From: Lampris incognitus | Lineage: Eukaryota; Chordata; Actinopteri; Lampriformes; Lampridae | NCBI RefSeq assembly: GCF_029633865.1 | Contig: NC_079222.1 | Coordinates: forward strand, 33,978,434-34,042,433 | DNA: 64,000 nucleotides | Direction of reading: 5' to 3' | In this document: in pieces, positions 54,316-64,000 of the stretch | How positions within the stretch are numbered: position 1 is the first letter of the stretch | Layout of the letters: the number at the start of each line of letters is the position of its first letter | The notes under the pieces: model-generated | Told to the model about the DNA's origin: nothing | The model's input: only the letters and a program-made list of their open reading frames with translations | The model's database searches: none | Made by a program: the position numbers and the translations under genes

Positions 54316-55900
54316 TCCTCATTACGTATCTTAAGATGTGGAGGTCATCTCAAATAAAGACATAAAGATGTGTCAGCTCTATAAAAATATAAACGTGCAA
54401 CGACGTCAGCAGAGTTATATCGACAGAGACCTGCATTGTGTACCACTTGGCTGGTGTAGGTGGAGAGCGCTAGCTAGCAGCATGTGGCTAGTTAGCGAGA
54501 GCTCCGGGATAGCTGATTAGCTCAGAGAGTCGACGGACAACGAGCTGGGGATTTCCACACTGCTACTTTACTCTCTGGTACATACATCGACCGGGTCACT
54601 ATGTTAACCGATCATACATGAACAGTAAAACGAAAAATATAACCTGCACCAACTTGTCACAGTGAGGGTTCGCTGTTGCGGACGACGGTCGAAGCAGCAC
54701 TCTGCTTCTAGTGCGTCACAACTAAAAAAAAAAAGGAGCCACCCTGTGGCGCTATTTGGTATTGCATTTATATTTACCGGACTGACCGTTACTTGGATAT
54801 CCGTCCATCCATTATCCCAACCGCTTATCCTGCTCAGGGTCGCGGGGATACTGGAGCCTATAGGCAGACTTGTGTTTTGAGTCAGCTGGCTTTTGGAAAA
54901 AAACAAACAAACAAACTTGTGAGGACATTACTTTGTGATGTCTGTGAATGTCCTCATTCATCCGGGTCATGGTTATCCAAAGGAGTTGAATCAAGTGCAA
55001 CTGGACTTGGTATATATATATATCCCTGAAGACGTTTCGCCTCTCTTTTGGATTACTTTGTGATGAAGAGTAAAACCTTGGGAACAGGGGCTTTTACTCC
55101 CTCAAATAGAGCTTTCGGACAGATAGAAAAAAAGTTCAATAAAACATAAGCCTACATGTTTAAACAAATAGCAAATTTTTTGTCGGTGATGATAATAATA
55201 GTAATAGTTCTAATAGCTAGTAATAATAGCGTTGTTGCAATCTCACCACTCCTTTACTTGAATACTGCGGCGTTAAGCTGCATAAAGCGATTTCTGTCCA
55301 TTTTCTGGCAGGCAGTAGCCCCGCCCCCTCCCTCCCTCCCTCCCTCCCTCCCTGCCTCGCAGGCCAACGTTACGTCACATTTTCCCTTGTTTACATGCAA
55401 CTAAGTTGCATTGTGTACCAGCCCGGGCAATTCATAAAAAGTTGCAAAAAAAAAAAGAAGAAGTTAGTTGCATCAAAGTTCATGGATCGTCAGGGCAAAC
55501 TTGTCGCTGGATGTTAAGTCACTCTGCAAATCTGTACCTGTTCTTACCTTAGGGCTTAGGCCTGGGGTCTAACTCGCGAAAAACGGGAAGCAAACCGGCT
55601 GCGGAACCCAACTCCTCCTTTTCCATCAGTCTCGTCTACCGGGTCAGCCCACACGAGGGCGCTCTGCGCTGTACCCGCTCTGTTCTTGGCTACAAAACGT
55701 AGGCCGGTCGGGAATGTAACTAAATCTTCCCCACGTTCTGCTCCTATCGGTCTGCCTGATCTCATTGGCTCTCCTCCCTGTGCAGTTCCTCCTGGACTTG
55801 TGTTCCCAGTTTGAGTTGCAAGTGGCTCGGGTTTTACGGGGTGGGGGAGGAGGGACTTAACGGAGAGAGGGTGGATCCATTTTGAAGACTAAACAAAGAG
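54316..55900. other. Upstream DNA with GC/CpG-richer patches, no gene proven
   Basis: 54,370-54,760 and 55,550-55,870 are richer in CpG than the surroundings. On the minus strand a donor-like AAG/gtaaga lies at 55,549. One of these could hold a non-coding first exon of fcho2, but nothing in the sequence proves it; the second may be LINE 5' DNA. A CCCT repeat is at 55,325-55,352. Confidence 0.35.
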
Positions 55901-56453
55901 CTGAACGTTAAAGTGGCAGTAGACAACTGTTTTTGCTTTAACTTATCATTATTCTCACCGGCCAGAACGGGCCAGAACTGACAACAACTGCATGCAGACT
56001 TGCTACAGCGCCTCTCCTCCATGGGCGAGCCGAAGCTAGGAACTTCCTCAACGACAACATGCACGACTACTATCTCAGCCCAGATTCCAAACCGGTGAAG
56101 GTAACTGGGATGGAAGATTTTCCACCTCTTCCCGTTGCACCGTCTAAGCCTCCTGCAGTTAAACAGAAAAGAGTTGACGACACGGACACCACTACCGTTC
56201 TCTCCCAAGTCTCGCCTCTCTCTCGCTCCTGATAAACAGCACATCGGATGCCCTGGAAAAGATGGTCGGTGACAACTCCAGCGTGACTGCAGGATTGAAA
56301 GAAGTCAAGGAAAACTGTAGGCTGATTGCGGGCGTTAAAGAATCATTTGATTGTGCTGAGTTAAAAACCATGAAGGCCAGAGATGATCACATAGAATCAC
56401 GGATCATAAAATATAAAGCAAACTCTGACACCTGAGGAACGGATCTCTCATTT

Positions 56454-56922
56454 TTTTTAAAAAAAATTTAATTTCTAGTTTTTCCCCTTATCCCACCCGA
56501 TTAACCCAATGGCATATGGCCGGAACTCTTGTCGAATAACTCGTTTCCACAGGAAGGAGATAGTCGTAACACCAGCTTCCTTCAAACTCGTGTCGGCTGC
56601 TCTCGCCATTTTACACGCTGAAGCCTCGCATGGATCGCATTACCTTCAGGCCGCGAAGGAGGCGTAGGGAGAAAGCTTTCGGTTGCTTGGCTGCAGGCGC
56701 CCGGGTGGGCCAGAGGGGGTCGCTGGAGAACGACGAGTCCCCGAACACTACACCGATCTACACCCACTATCCCTCGGGTAAGGGTGGCCTAATGAATGCC
56801 TTACCGCGTGGACGCTCTGGCCGTGACCGGTTACGACGAGTCCGGGATACGAACCTCCCAGCCACATGACGAGCGGGTTGCAAGAACGGCGGTTTAGTCC
56901 GCTCGGCCATCAGAGCGGCCCC
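56454..56922 (-). mobile_element. tRNA-Ser-like SINE with perfect 14-bp duplication
   Basis: The duplication CGGATCTCTCATTT lies at 56440-56453 and 56923-56936. In sense orientation it starts GGGGCCGCTCTGATGGCCGA, an A-box like tRNA-Ser/Leu (TGGCCGAGCGG), with B-box-like GAGGTTCGTATCCCGGAC. The tail is A-rich. Differs from SINE-1 and SINE-2. Inserted in LINE ORF1. Confidence 0.88.
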
Positions 56923-56936
56923 CGGATCTCTCATTT

Positions 56937-57360
56937 GGAAAGCTACTCACACCACTGGAATCTAAAACTCTACGGCTTCGATGAGAATGAAAAGCAGGAC
57001 GTACGACAAGAAATAATCCAGTTGTGCCAAGCTCGTCTTCCAGAGGCCAAAGATAAGCTACCAGAGGTCACTGATTGGGCCTTGGCCCCAGGAAACCAAA
57101 CAGCACCCAACTCAGAGGCATCATCCTACAGTTCACTTCTCAGATCTATCGCGAAGCTGTTTGGCTTTCTGCGAAAACTTCAACCTTTCCGAATAATAAA
57201 AACGTGACGCTGGCAGAGGACTTGTCCACAGAAGACAGAGCAAGAAGGGATAGGCTGTGGCCCGCCGTGGAAAAGGTACGGAAATAACACAAGCTGGCTT
57301 TCTTTGTTGGAGGCCGTGCTTTTGTGAATGGAACTGAAATATTCCCTCCTTCAAGACACA
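56937..57360 (+). pseudogene. L1/Tx1 ORF1 protein, C-terminal part
   Basis: Reading across frames gives LYGFDENEKQDVRQEIIQLC, then GIILQFTSQIYREAVWLSA, EDLSTEDRARRDRLWPAVEK and, after a stop, KLAFFVGGRAFVNGTEIFPP. This is the nucleic-acid-binding C-terminus of fish L1/Tx1 ORF1 proteins. A frameshift near 57,100 and a stop at 57,285 inactivate it. Confidence 0.8.
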
Positions 57361-57959
57361 GTTGGTGTGCCAAATTTAGCACGAGGTACAATCAGGGTAC
57401 AGTTTACAGTGTTACTTAATATGTTTTGTTTTTACATGAGCAAGTTAATTAGAAACAAGATGCCCTATGCTAAAAGCTGCTAAGCTGAATATGTAATTTA
57501 TGTTGAAGATATGTACAAGTACTACTTAAAAGATGCTGTAGGGTATAGTTGGAAGCAGCTACTTTTAGTTTTTTCATTACCTCTTTATTTAAAAAGATGA
57601 GAAAAATAACATTCTTACAACTTTCGAGAGGATATTTGCCACATTGAACACATTTTACTGTATTTTCATGTTCACATAATGTTACTTGATTCTGCACCAT
57701 GTGTTCACATTTGTCCTAAAAAAAGGTTTGCTGCTCTCATCCCTTTGTTAGTACATTCTTAGTGGTCACAAGTTTTCTGTTTCGGTGTATTATCACTTAT
57801 TTGGTCTAGCAATCTATTCCCTTTTCTTATTATTCCTTTTCATTCATTATACTTCACTAAACGCAGAAGGCTAAGAAACGACGACAAATGTAAAGCTACA
57901 TTTCCATATTGCATACAATATAATACTGACTATTGCTTTATACAACAATCTCCCTCAAC

Positions 57960-58500
57960 TAAACAGGATGCTCATTTCTGGAGATCACAGTGGGTATGTG
58001 ATTTATGGTTGTCTCATGGGTCAGAACGCTCGGCTGGTGTTTGCATTTTGAAAGAAACCGTTTTTATGGGAAAGTTTTAATTTCTGACTAACAAAGATGG
58101 CCATTTTAATATATTCCTTGTACTTGAAATTGCAAACTTCAACTACATCATAGTTAATGTTTATGGTTTTAACTCACAAACAGAGAATAACATTTATATT
58201 GACAGATTAGAAAGACGACTACCTCACTGGTTATCGAAATTTCCAAATTCTTCCATAATTTCCAGTGGAGACTTCAATAATGTGCTGGATAATCATGTTG
58301 ACAGATGGCCTTCAAGGAGTTCAGACTCCTCCAGTTCTCAAGTGAAGAAGTTCATACACAGACTTAATTTAACTGATGCATGGACGTATACCCATCTACT
58401 ACAGAAATCATATACATGGTGCAACAAGTCACAATCAAGCCAGTCACGTATTGATTATTGGCTTATCTCTAAAGATCCCCCCCCAAAAAAAATCACAGAT
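57960..58500 (+). pseudogene. L1/Tx1 endonuclease domain remnant
   Basis: The best part (58,264-58,500) reads GDFNNVLDNHVDRWPSR, VKKFIHRLNLTDAWTYTHLL and YTWCNKSQSSQSRIDYWLIS, the conserved GDFN and RIDY motifs of AP-endonuclease-like LINE domains. The upstream portion has several stops. Confidence 0.8.
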
Positions 58501-58642
58501 CAGTAATCAGGAACAATTTATTGTCATTTCTTAGACGTACTTGCATACACAAACAAATGCAATTTCGTTTCCCCCAGCCCACAGCAGTATAACACAAAAA
58601 ACACACAGCCAAAATGTCCCAATTTTTTTTTACATTTTTGAT
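58501..58642 (+). repeat. Repeat family B fragment inserted in the LINE
   Basis: 'aatcaggaacaatttattgt', 'cgtttcccccagcccacagc' and a short A/T-rich remainder. Downstream LINE sequence resumes with DILPSSLSDHKTIHIS. Confidence 0.65.
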
Positions 58643-59104
58643 ATTTTACCGTCATCATTATCTGATCATAAGACTATCCATATTTCTATTCCTTTATCGT
58701 TTTCTCCACTACTCCTAAATCCACATACGGGAAACTTAATACCACTATTCTTAAACATAGTGTTGTAACTATTGAAATTGAAAAAAAATTAGTAAACATT
58801 ACTGGAACAAAGCTCTAAAGGAAAATGTGTATGATAATAATTGGAGTTGTTTAAATATCAGATTGCTAAGTACTAAGAAGTTGTACTCACTGAGTCAGAA
58901 AAGACTGAGCAGTGTAGGCTGGATGCGGTGAGTAAGTGTAAAGCTGAAGGAGCATTTGTTAGATCACGTAGAAGATGACTCATAGAGTGAGAGCAGAACT
59001 CTGCATATTTTTTTAGACTAGAAAGACAACAATCTAAAACAACACTATACAGTAACGAGAACTGATGGGTTGATCACTGATGATCAAAAGAAAATAGCAA
59101 ACAA

Positions 59105-59345
59105 TTGTGCTCAGTTTTAAAGCAACCACTGCGCTTCCAAGTACTGCCATCAAATATTAATCAGTTGAGTGAGGCTGACAGTGATTTTTGTGACAGACCC
59201 ATTTCATTGGCTAAAATCCCCGGTGCTATAAACAATTTGAAAATCAATAAATCAACTGGGACAGACTGCTTCACAGCTGAATTTCATAAACAATTTTTGG
59301 CAAGCTTAGCCCCGTTTCTAAAAGAAGTTATTCACAGAAAGTACT
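59105..59345 (+). pseudogene. L1/Tx1 reverse transcriptase fragment
   Basis: Encodes AINNLKINKSTGTDCFTAEF and HKQFLASLAPFLKEV, the NKSPGxDGFxxEFY region before the RT core. Cut off by the RTE-type insertion. Related sequence resumes near 61,110 (DPIALISKSKRSPHIK). Confidence 0.8.
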
Positions 59346-59349
59346 AACG

Positions 59350-61105
59350 GAGGTTCACTCCCTCCTACATTATCTACTACTACTGTTAGGGGTCGCCACA
59401 GCGGATCATCCGTTTCCACCTCTTCTGTCCTCTGCATCTTCCTCTGTCACGCCAACCCACCTGCATGCCCTCCCTCACCACATCCATGAACCTCCTCTTT
59501 GGCCTTCCTCTTTTCCTCTTCCCTGGCAGCGTCCTTCTACCGATATACCCAGCATCTCTCCTCCACACATGTCCAAGCCATCTCAATCTCACCTCTCTTG
59601 CTTTGTCTCCAAACCATCCAACTTGAGCTGTCCCTCTAATATACTCGTTCCTAATACTGTCCTTCTTCATCACTCCCGATGAAAATCTTAGCATCTTCAA
59701 CTCTGCCACCTCCAGCTTCGCCTCCTGTCTTTTCATCAGTGCCACTGTCTCCAAACCATACAACACAGCTGGTCTCACTACCAAGTTTTAAACCTTCCCT
59801 TTAACTCTTGCTGGTACCCTTCTGTTGCAAATCACTCCTGACACTCTTCTCCATCCGCTCCACCTTGCCTGCACTCTCTTCTTCACCTCTCTTCCACACT
59901 ACCTGTTACTTTGAATAGTTTATTTAAACTTATCCACCTTTCCCACCTCTACTCCTTGAATCCTCACCATTCCGCTGCCCTCACTCTCGTTCACACATAT
60001 GTATTCCGTCTTGCTCCTACTGACTTTCATTCCTCTTCTCTCCAGTGTATACACCTTCACCTCTCCAGGCTCTCCTCAACCTGCTGCATACTCTCACTAC
60101 AGATCTCAATGTAATCTGTGAACATTATAGTCAAGTCAGTTTTGTTTGTATAGCCCAATATCACAAATTTGCATCAGGGGGCTTTACAGCATCACATCAT
60201 CCTGTCCTTAGACCCTCGCATCGGAGGAGGATCAACTCCCTAAAAATAAAAAACCTTTAACAGGGAGAAACCTCAGGGAGAGCAACAGAGGAGCGATCCC
60301 AGGATGGAAAACGTGCAATGGATGTTGTGTATACACAATTTTACAGAATACAAGATTGAAAGAGGATACCAGAATTATAATGAAATTATAAAATACATGA
60401 AGAATATGGAGAGGAGGATGCCAAGCAGTGTCCAGACGCCACCATAATCCACCATAGTCCACCATAGTCCTAGTCCACGGAGACTCCTTTCTGATCTTGT
60501 CCATCAAACTGTCCATCACCATTGCAAACAAGAAAGGGCTCAGAGCCAATCCTTGATGTAATCCCACCTCCACCTTGAACCCATCTTTCATTCCTGCCGC
60601 ACACCTCACCACCGTCACACTTCCCTCATACATATCCTGCACCACTCCTACATACTTCTCTGCAACTCCCGACTTCCTCACACAATACCACACCTCCTCT
60701 CTCGGCACCCTGCCATATGCTTTCTGTAAATCCACAAAGACACAATGTAACTCCTCTTGACCTTCTCTATCCTTCCCAATCAACATTCTCAAAGCAAACA
60801 TCGCATCTGTGGTGCTCTTTTGTGGCATGAAACCATACTGCTGCTCGCTGATCATCACCTCTCCTCTTGATCTAGCATCCACTATTCTTTACCATATCTT
60901 CACGCTGTGGCTGATCAACTTTATTCCTCTGTAGTTACTACAGCTCTGTACATCGCCCTTATTCTTGGAAATCGGTACCGTTATGCTTCTTCTCCACTCC
61001 TCAGGCATCCTCTCACTTTCCAAGATCGTGTTAAACAATCTAGTTAAAAACTCCACTGCCATCTCTCCTAAACACCTCCATGCCTCCACAGGCATATGTT
61101 GGCAT
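59350..61105 (-). mobile_element. RTE-type LINE, 5' truncated
   Basis: Minus-strand pieces: RMPEEWRRSITVPISKNKGD and CSNYRGIKLISHSVKI (60,889-61,095); QQYGFMPQKSTTDAMFALRM, CVFVDLQKAYGRVPREEVW and EVGLHQGLALSPFLFAMVMD (60,480-60,882); C-terminal RWLGHVWRRDAGYIG and RKRGRPKRRFMD (59,386-59,784). The motif A position reads DLQKAYGRV. The 3' end is 'aggggtcgccacagcggatc'. A separate repeat interrupts it at about 60,131-60,467 and deletes or replaces the motif C part. Confidence 0.82.
60131..60467. mobile_element. Short repeat inserted in the RTE-type LINE
   Basis: 'caagtcagttttgtttgtat', 'agcccaatatcacaaatttg', 'agaccctcgcatcggaggag', 'aacagggagaaacctcaggg'. This is a common fish interspersed repeat whose class I do not assign. 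The LINE reading is broken at 'cattatag' and resumes at 'agtccacggagactcc'. Confidence 0.65.
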
Positions 61106-61499
61106 GTGTCTGCATTATGTCAGGACCCAATCGCCCTGATTTCTAAATCTAAGAGATCCCCTCATATTAAATAACTGACACCCAATCTCTTTATTAAATA
61201 ACGATTACAAAGTCTTTGCTCTTATATTGGTTAATAGATTGAGATCTTTTAGATTTTTGAAAAGCCTTTGACCCCTAGGAGCATGATTTTAAGATGATTG
61301 CACTAAACTTCCTTTGAAAATCAGTTATACTTGGAATATGTTATACAGCAATATGTTATACAGTTACAGTTAAATATGTTATAGTTATGAGTTGTGGGGC
61401 AGTCCTAGAGTGAATGAACCAGCCCTATCATGCTGGTCTCCATGCCAGACTCCATCAAGAGGTTCTCGAGTGACTTTCAGAAAGTTAGTGAAATATCAA

Positions 61500-61666
61500 A
61501 ATTTGCATGGGTTTCCTCCGGGGACTCCGGTTTCCTCTAACAGTCCAAAGACATGTAAGTCAGATGAATTGGCGTTACTAACTTGTCCCTAGGAATGAAT
61601 GTCTGTGTGTGTATGTGTGTGTGTATGTGTGTGTGTATGTGTGTGTGTATGTGTGTGTGTGTGTGT

Positions 61667-61743
<77 letters not shown>

Positions 61744-61885
61744 CCCTGTGATGGCCTGGCGGCCTGTCTAGGGTGTCTCCCCGCCTGCCGCCCAATGACT
61801 GCTGGAATAGGCTCCAGCATCTCCGCGACCCTGAGACCAGGATAAGCGGCTAAGACAACGGATGGATGGATGGATGATGTCAACC
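61500..61885 (+). mobile_element. SINE-2, head truncated, with a TG microsatellite inside
   Basis: Body from 'gggtttcctccggggactcc' through 'ccaaagacatgtaagtcag', a TG/TATG run (about 61,603-61,740), then 'ggcggcctgtctagggtgtc' and a GGAT repeat tail. Position of the repeat matches the 'cacacacat' stretch of other copies, so the microsatellite grew from the element. Confidence 0.85.
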
Positions 61886-61999
61886 CTACGTCCAGGGTGG
61901 ACAAGTCATAGGATCAAGAAGTATAAGGTGAATACCCAAGCTTGTCTAGAAAACTCAACCCAAGGGAGAAAAAAAATGCTACGGTAGAAGAGGAAGGGC

Positions 62000-62512
62000 T
62001 GTCCATCAAGACAGCTTTGGGGCACCAACAATCATCATCGGCGGTCACTCAGAGTCGAGTATGACTGTCCTCCCTCTGGATCCTCAGATGGGTTTACAGG
62101 CTGATCCTGGAGCCACAAAATGAGAGGACATCTGTATGTGTCAGCTTTTTACGTGGAGTGGCTAATGCGCCTGCAGCCACCACACGGTCCTTGGCAGGGG
62201 GAGGCCAGAGTCCAATGGCTTGTAGAACCAAAACGATTGGGTACCACCCTCTGTTGCAGCATTCATCCGCCTTCACTGCTGTTGTGACCTGGAGACATCT
62301 TCCGCCAGTTCCGCTGTTGAGGTCATTGTTGGATCGCGCTTTATCTGGAACCTCCACCTTGACCAATTCGCCTTGGAAAACCCTACCAGGAGCCAAGCTC
62401 CAGACGGCAAAGCTCTTGGGACCATTGGTACATGCAAGCTTCTCCACCACGGCAAGGTGGTGATCCAGGAGATACCATCTTTTTGGATGCCAGTTCATTC
62501 TCCTGACAGATC
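62000..62512. other. Probable repeat, class unknown
   Basis: An open frame of 134 codons lies on the minus strand (62,094-62,498) with many Trp and Gly residues; I recognise no domain. The 'ggtcactcagagtcgagtat' segment seems familiar as interspersed repeat DNA, but this is recall only. Confidence 0.3.
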
Positions 62513-62527
62513 ATAATTCCATGGTAT

Positions 62528-62915
62528 TGGTGTAGCGGTCTAAGCATCGGCTCTGTGTCGATGCAGTTGCCCACTGGGGACTGGGGTTCGCGCCCCGGTC
62601 TCGTCAGATCCGACTATGGCCGGACTCGACGAAGCAGCGATCATTGGCAACGCTGTCTTCAGGAGGGGGGCGGAGTCGGCTTGTGTTCGTCACGTGAATG
62701 CGTCTCTGTGTGTGTCGGAAAAACAGTGGTTCGGCTTGGTGTCGCCTTGTCACGAAAGTGGCGAGGCGGTCTCCTTCGAGACTGCCGGCCGGAGAGATGC
62801 AGTTGGCGAACGCATACAGTGCGAGGGTGGGTGTTTGAATTAAAATAGGGATCGATTGGCCACTAAATTGGGAGAAAAAAGGGAAAAATCAGAAATAAAT
62901 TTATAAAAAAAAATA
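62528..62915 (+). mobile_element. Fourth tRNA-derived SINE type, perfect 15-bp duplication
   Basis: The duplication ATAATTCCATGGTAT is at 62513-62527 and 62916-62930. The head has A-box-like TGGTGTAGCGGTCTAAGC and B-box-like GGGGTTCGCGCCCCGG. The tail ends 'gggaaaaatcagaaa' plus A-rich sequence. Perfect flanks suggest a relatively recent insertion. Confidence 0.88.
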
Positions 62916-62930
62916 ATAATTCCATGGTAT

Positions 62931-63380
62931 GAATGACAAAAGGGGCACAGTTGTCGAAGGATGGTCATTCATCATGCAAGAGGCAAGTTTTTCTGTAACC
63001 TCAGATGAAGAGCACAACAAAGTAATGCAGATGTTCTGCCCATGAGAGATGCACTCAAGGTGGCCCTACATTTGGCGACTGAACCAGTCTTTGCTGATGT
63101 AGGCCATTCAGACTTAAAGACTGTTCTTAACCACCGCTATTGCCTGCTGTCTTGATCCAATTCACACTAGGTTGACAGGGGACAAGTAGAGGGTTTCACA
63201 CTGTCTGGTTCTTCATGTCTTGTTCTAAAATGTTGTGGAATCTAGCAGAAACAAAGAGTCGGGGGGAGCGCTAGTAGACGTGCTTTTCCAGGGCTCCTCT
63301 CCATACTCGAAATAATTTGGTCACTCAATATTTAATTTAACTTGCCGGTTTTTCTTCTTAATTTCCTATGTCTAAAAAGC
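62931..63380. other. Intergenic DNA, nothing recognised
   Basis: No domain, RNA gene or repeat recognised. Confidence 0.5.
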
Positions 63381-64000
63381 CCCAGGATGACAAAACCGAA
63401 AGCCAAAAGGGGGAAGAAGCAGGATAAAGCCCCAAAGGAGACTGATGGTCAACCGCATTTGGAGCTAGCTGAGCAGGCCGCAGCAGCCTCAGAGGCGAGT
63501 AATGAGCCTTACGCAGAGTCCACAAACATCCTATCCCTACCACGATGTATGAGCAAGACCGACCGATCTGACGACTTGAAGTACCGCTGGCATCTTTGTT
63601 GAGTCTCGGTAACCGAATAAAGGAGGTGGAAAACGCTAGCTCCGACTATGACTGCCGCCTCTTGCTTGTCGAGCAGACGTGCACGAAAATGCAGTCAGAG
63701 AACGACACACTTCTCAGGAAAGTAAGTGACCTCAGGGCTCGCTCCAGGCGGCAGGATACTAAAATCATTGCCCTACCTCAGAAGATCAAGAACGGATGTC
63801 CAACGGACTCCTTGACGAAGCTTATCCCTGAGCTGCTGCGTGCTGGCAATTTCTGTAAGCCGCTGGAAGCAGATCGAGAACATCGCCTGGGAAGGCAGGT
63901 TCCTGAAGGTGCCGCGTAATGATAGCACGGATTCATCATTTCCAAACGAAGAAGAGAATACTACAACTGGCCCGCCAGCAGTTTCCCTCTGCACTAAAAG
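63381..64000 (+). pseudogene. L1/Tx1 ORF1 start, second copy, runs off the window
   Basis: First frame (from 63,387) reads MTKPKAKRGKKQDKAPKE with Ala-rich sequence and stops at 63,602. A second frame continues with NRIKEVENASSDYDCRLLLV, MQSENDTLLRKVSDLRARSR, CPTDSLTKLIPELLRAGNF and EADREHRLGR, the coiled coil plus start of the RNA-binding part of fish L1/Tx1 ORF1. One or two frameshifts make it non-functional. Right end beyond the window. Confidence 0.75.

Larger units (their letters stand above)
55901..61400 (+). mobile_element. Degenerate L1/Tx1-type LINE with nested insertions
   Basis: Successive plus-strand fragments match ORF1 (56,230-57,350), the ORF2 endonuclease (about 57,960-58,500) and reverse transcriptase (59,105-59,345 and about 61,110-61,330). 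The series is broken by a tRNA-Ser-like SINE, repeat B and an RTE-type LINE. Numerous stops show it is long dead. The limits are approximate. Confidence 0.8.

Noticed and set aside
55556..55765. 69-codon minus-strand frame (MRSGRPIGAERGEDL...) near a donor-like gtaaga
   Set aside because: It ends in a stop before the donor, has no known domain, and is not the FCHO2 N-terminus. It could only be untranslated leader, which I cannot prove.
61578..61904. His-Thr repeat protein frames
   Set aside because: Translation of the TG microsatellite inside a SINE-2.

Overview
The window is genomic DNA of a ray-finned (teleost-type) fish. The evidence is one long, intron-rich gene in ordinary vertebrate exon/intron style (GT-AG introns plus one AT-AC intron), AT-rich introns with many CA/TG microsatellites, and a very dense load of fish-type transposable elements: tRNA-derived SINEs, L2, RTE-type and L1/Tx1-type LINEs, Tc1/mariner, hAT and foldback elements. 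The species cannot be fixed from the sequence.

The only host protein gene I can support is fcho2 (FCH and mu domain containing endocytic adaptor 2), on the minus strand. I resolved 26 coding exons from 51,781 down to the stop codon at 13,468. Every splice phase agrees, and the joined exons total 2,961 nt (986 codons plus stop). Order of domains: F-BAR (51,781-38,910, about 254 residues), a long disordered linker (35,061-22,726, about 448 residues) and the C-terminal mu-homology domain (20,997-13,468, about 284 residues). The usual first coding exon (the extreme N-terminus of the F-BAR) was not found between 51.8 and 64 kb. It is probably beyond the right edge, but a phase-matched alternative first exon lies only 139 nt upstream of exon 2. 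The linker has two extra symmetric exons that are absent from the human protein as I recall it; one of them carries DPF, WxxF and FxDxF motifs of the AP-2 appendage-binding type. One linker intron is a clear U12-type AT-AC intron.

Layout: 1-9.2 kb is intergenic and repeat-rich, with a Tc1/mariner element (DD36E spacing) interrupted by an L2 LINE that is itself interrupted by a MITE. 9.2-13.5 kb holds a foldback element with a hAT-type MITE inside it, followed by the probable fcho2 3' UTR. 13.5-51.8 kb is fcho2 with SINEs, hAT elements, foldback DNA and simple repeats in its introns. 51.9-55.9 kb is upstream DNA with SINE pieces. 55.9-61.4 kb is a decayed L1/Tx1 LINE split by a tRNA-Ser-like SINE, another short repeat and an RTE-type LINE. 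61.5-64 kb holds more SINEs and the start of a second L1/Tx1 ORF1.

Product role (family knowledge): FCHO proteins nucleate clathrin-coated pits. The F-BAR dimer binds and bends PI(4,5)P2 membrane, the linker binds and activates AP-2, and the mu-homology domain recruits Eps15/intersectin-type partners.
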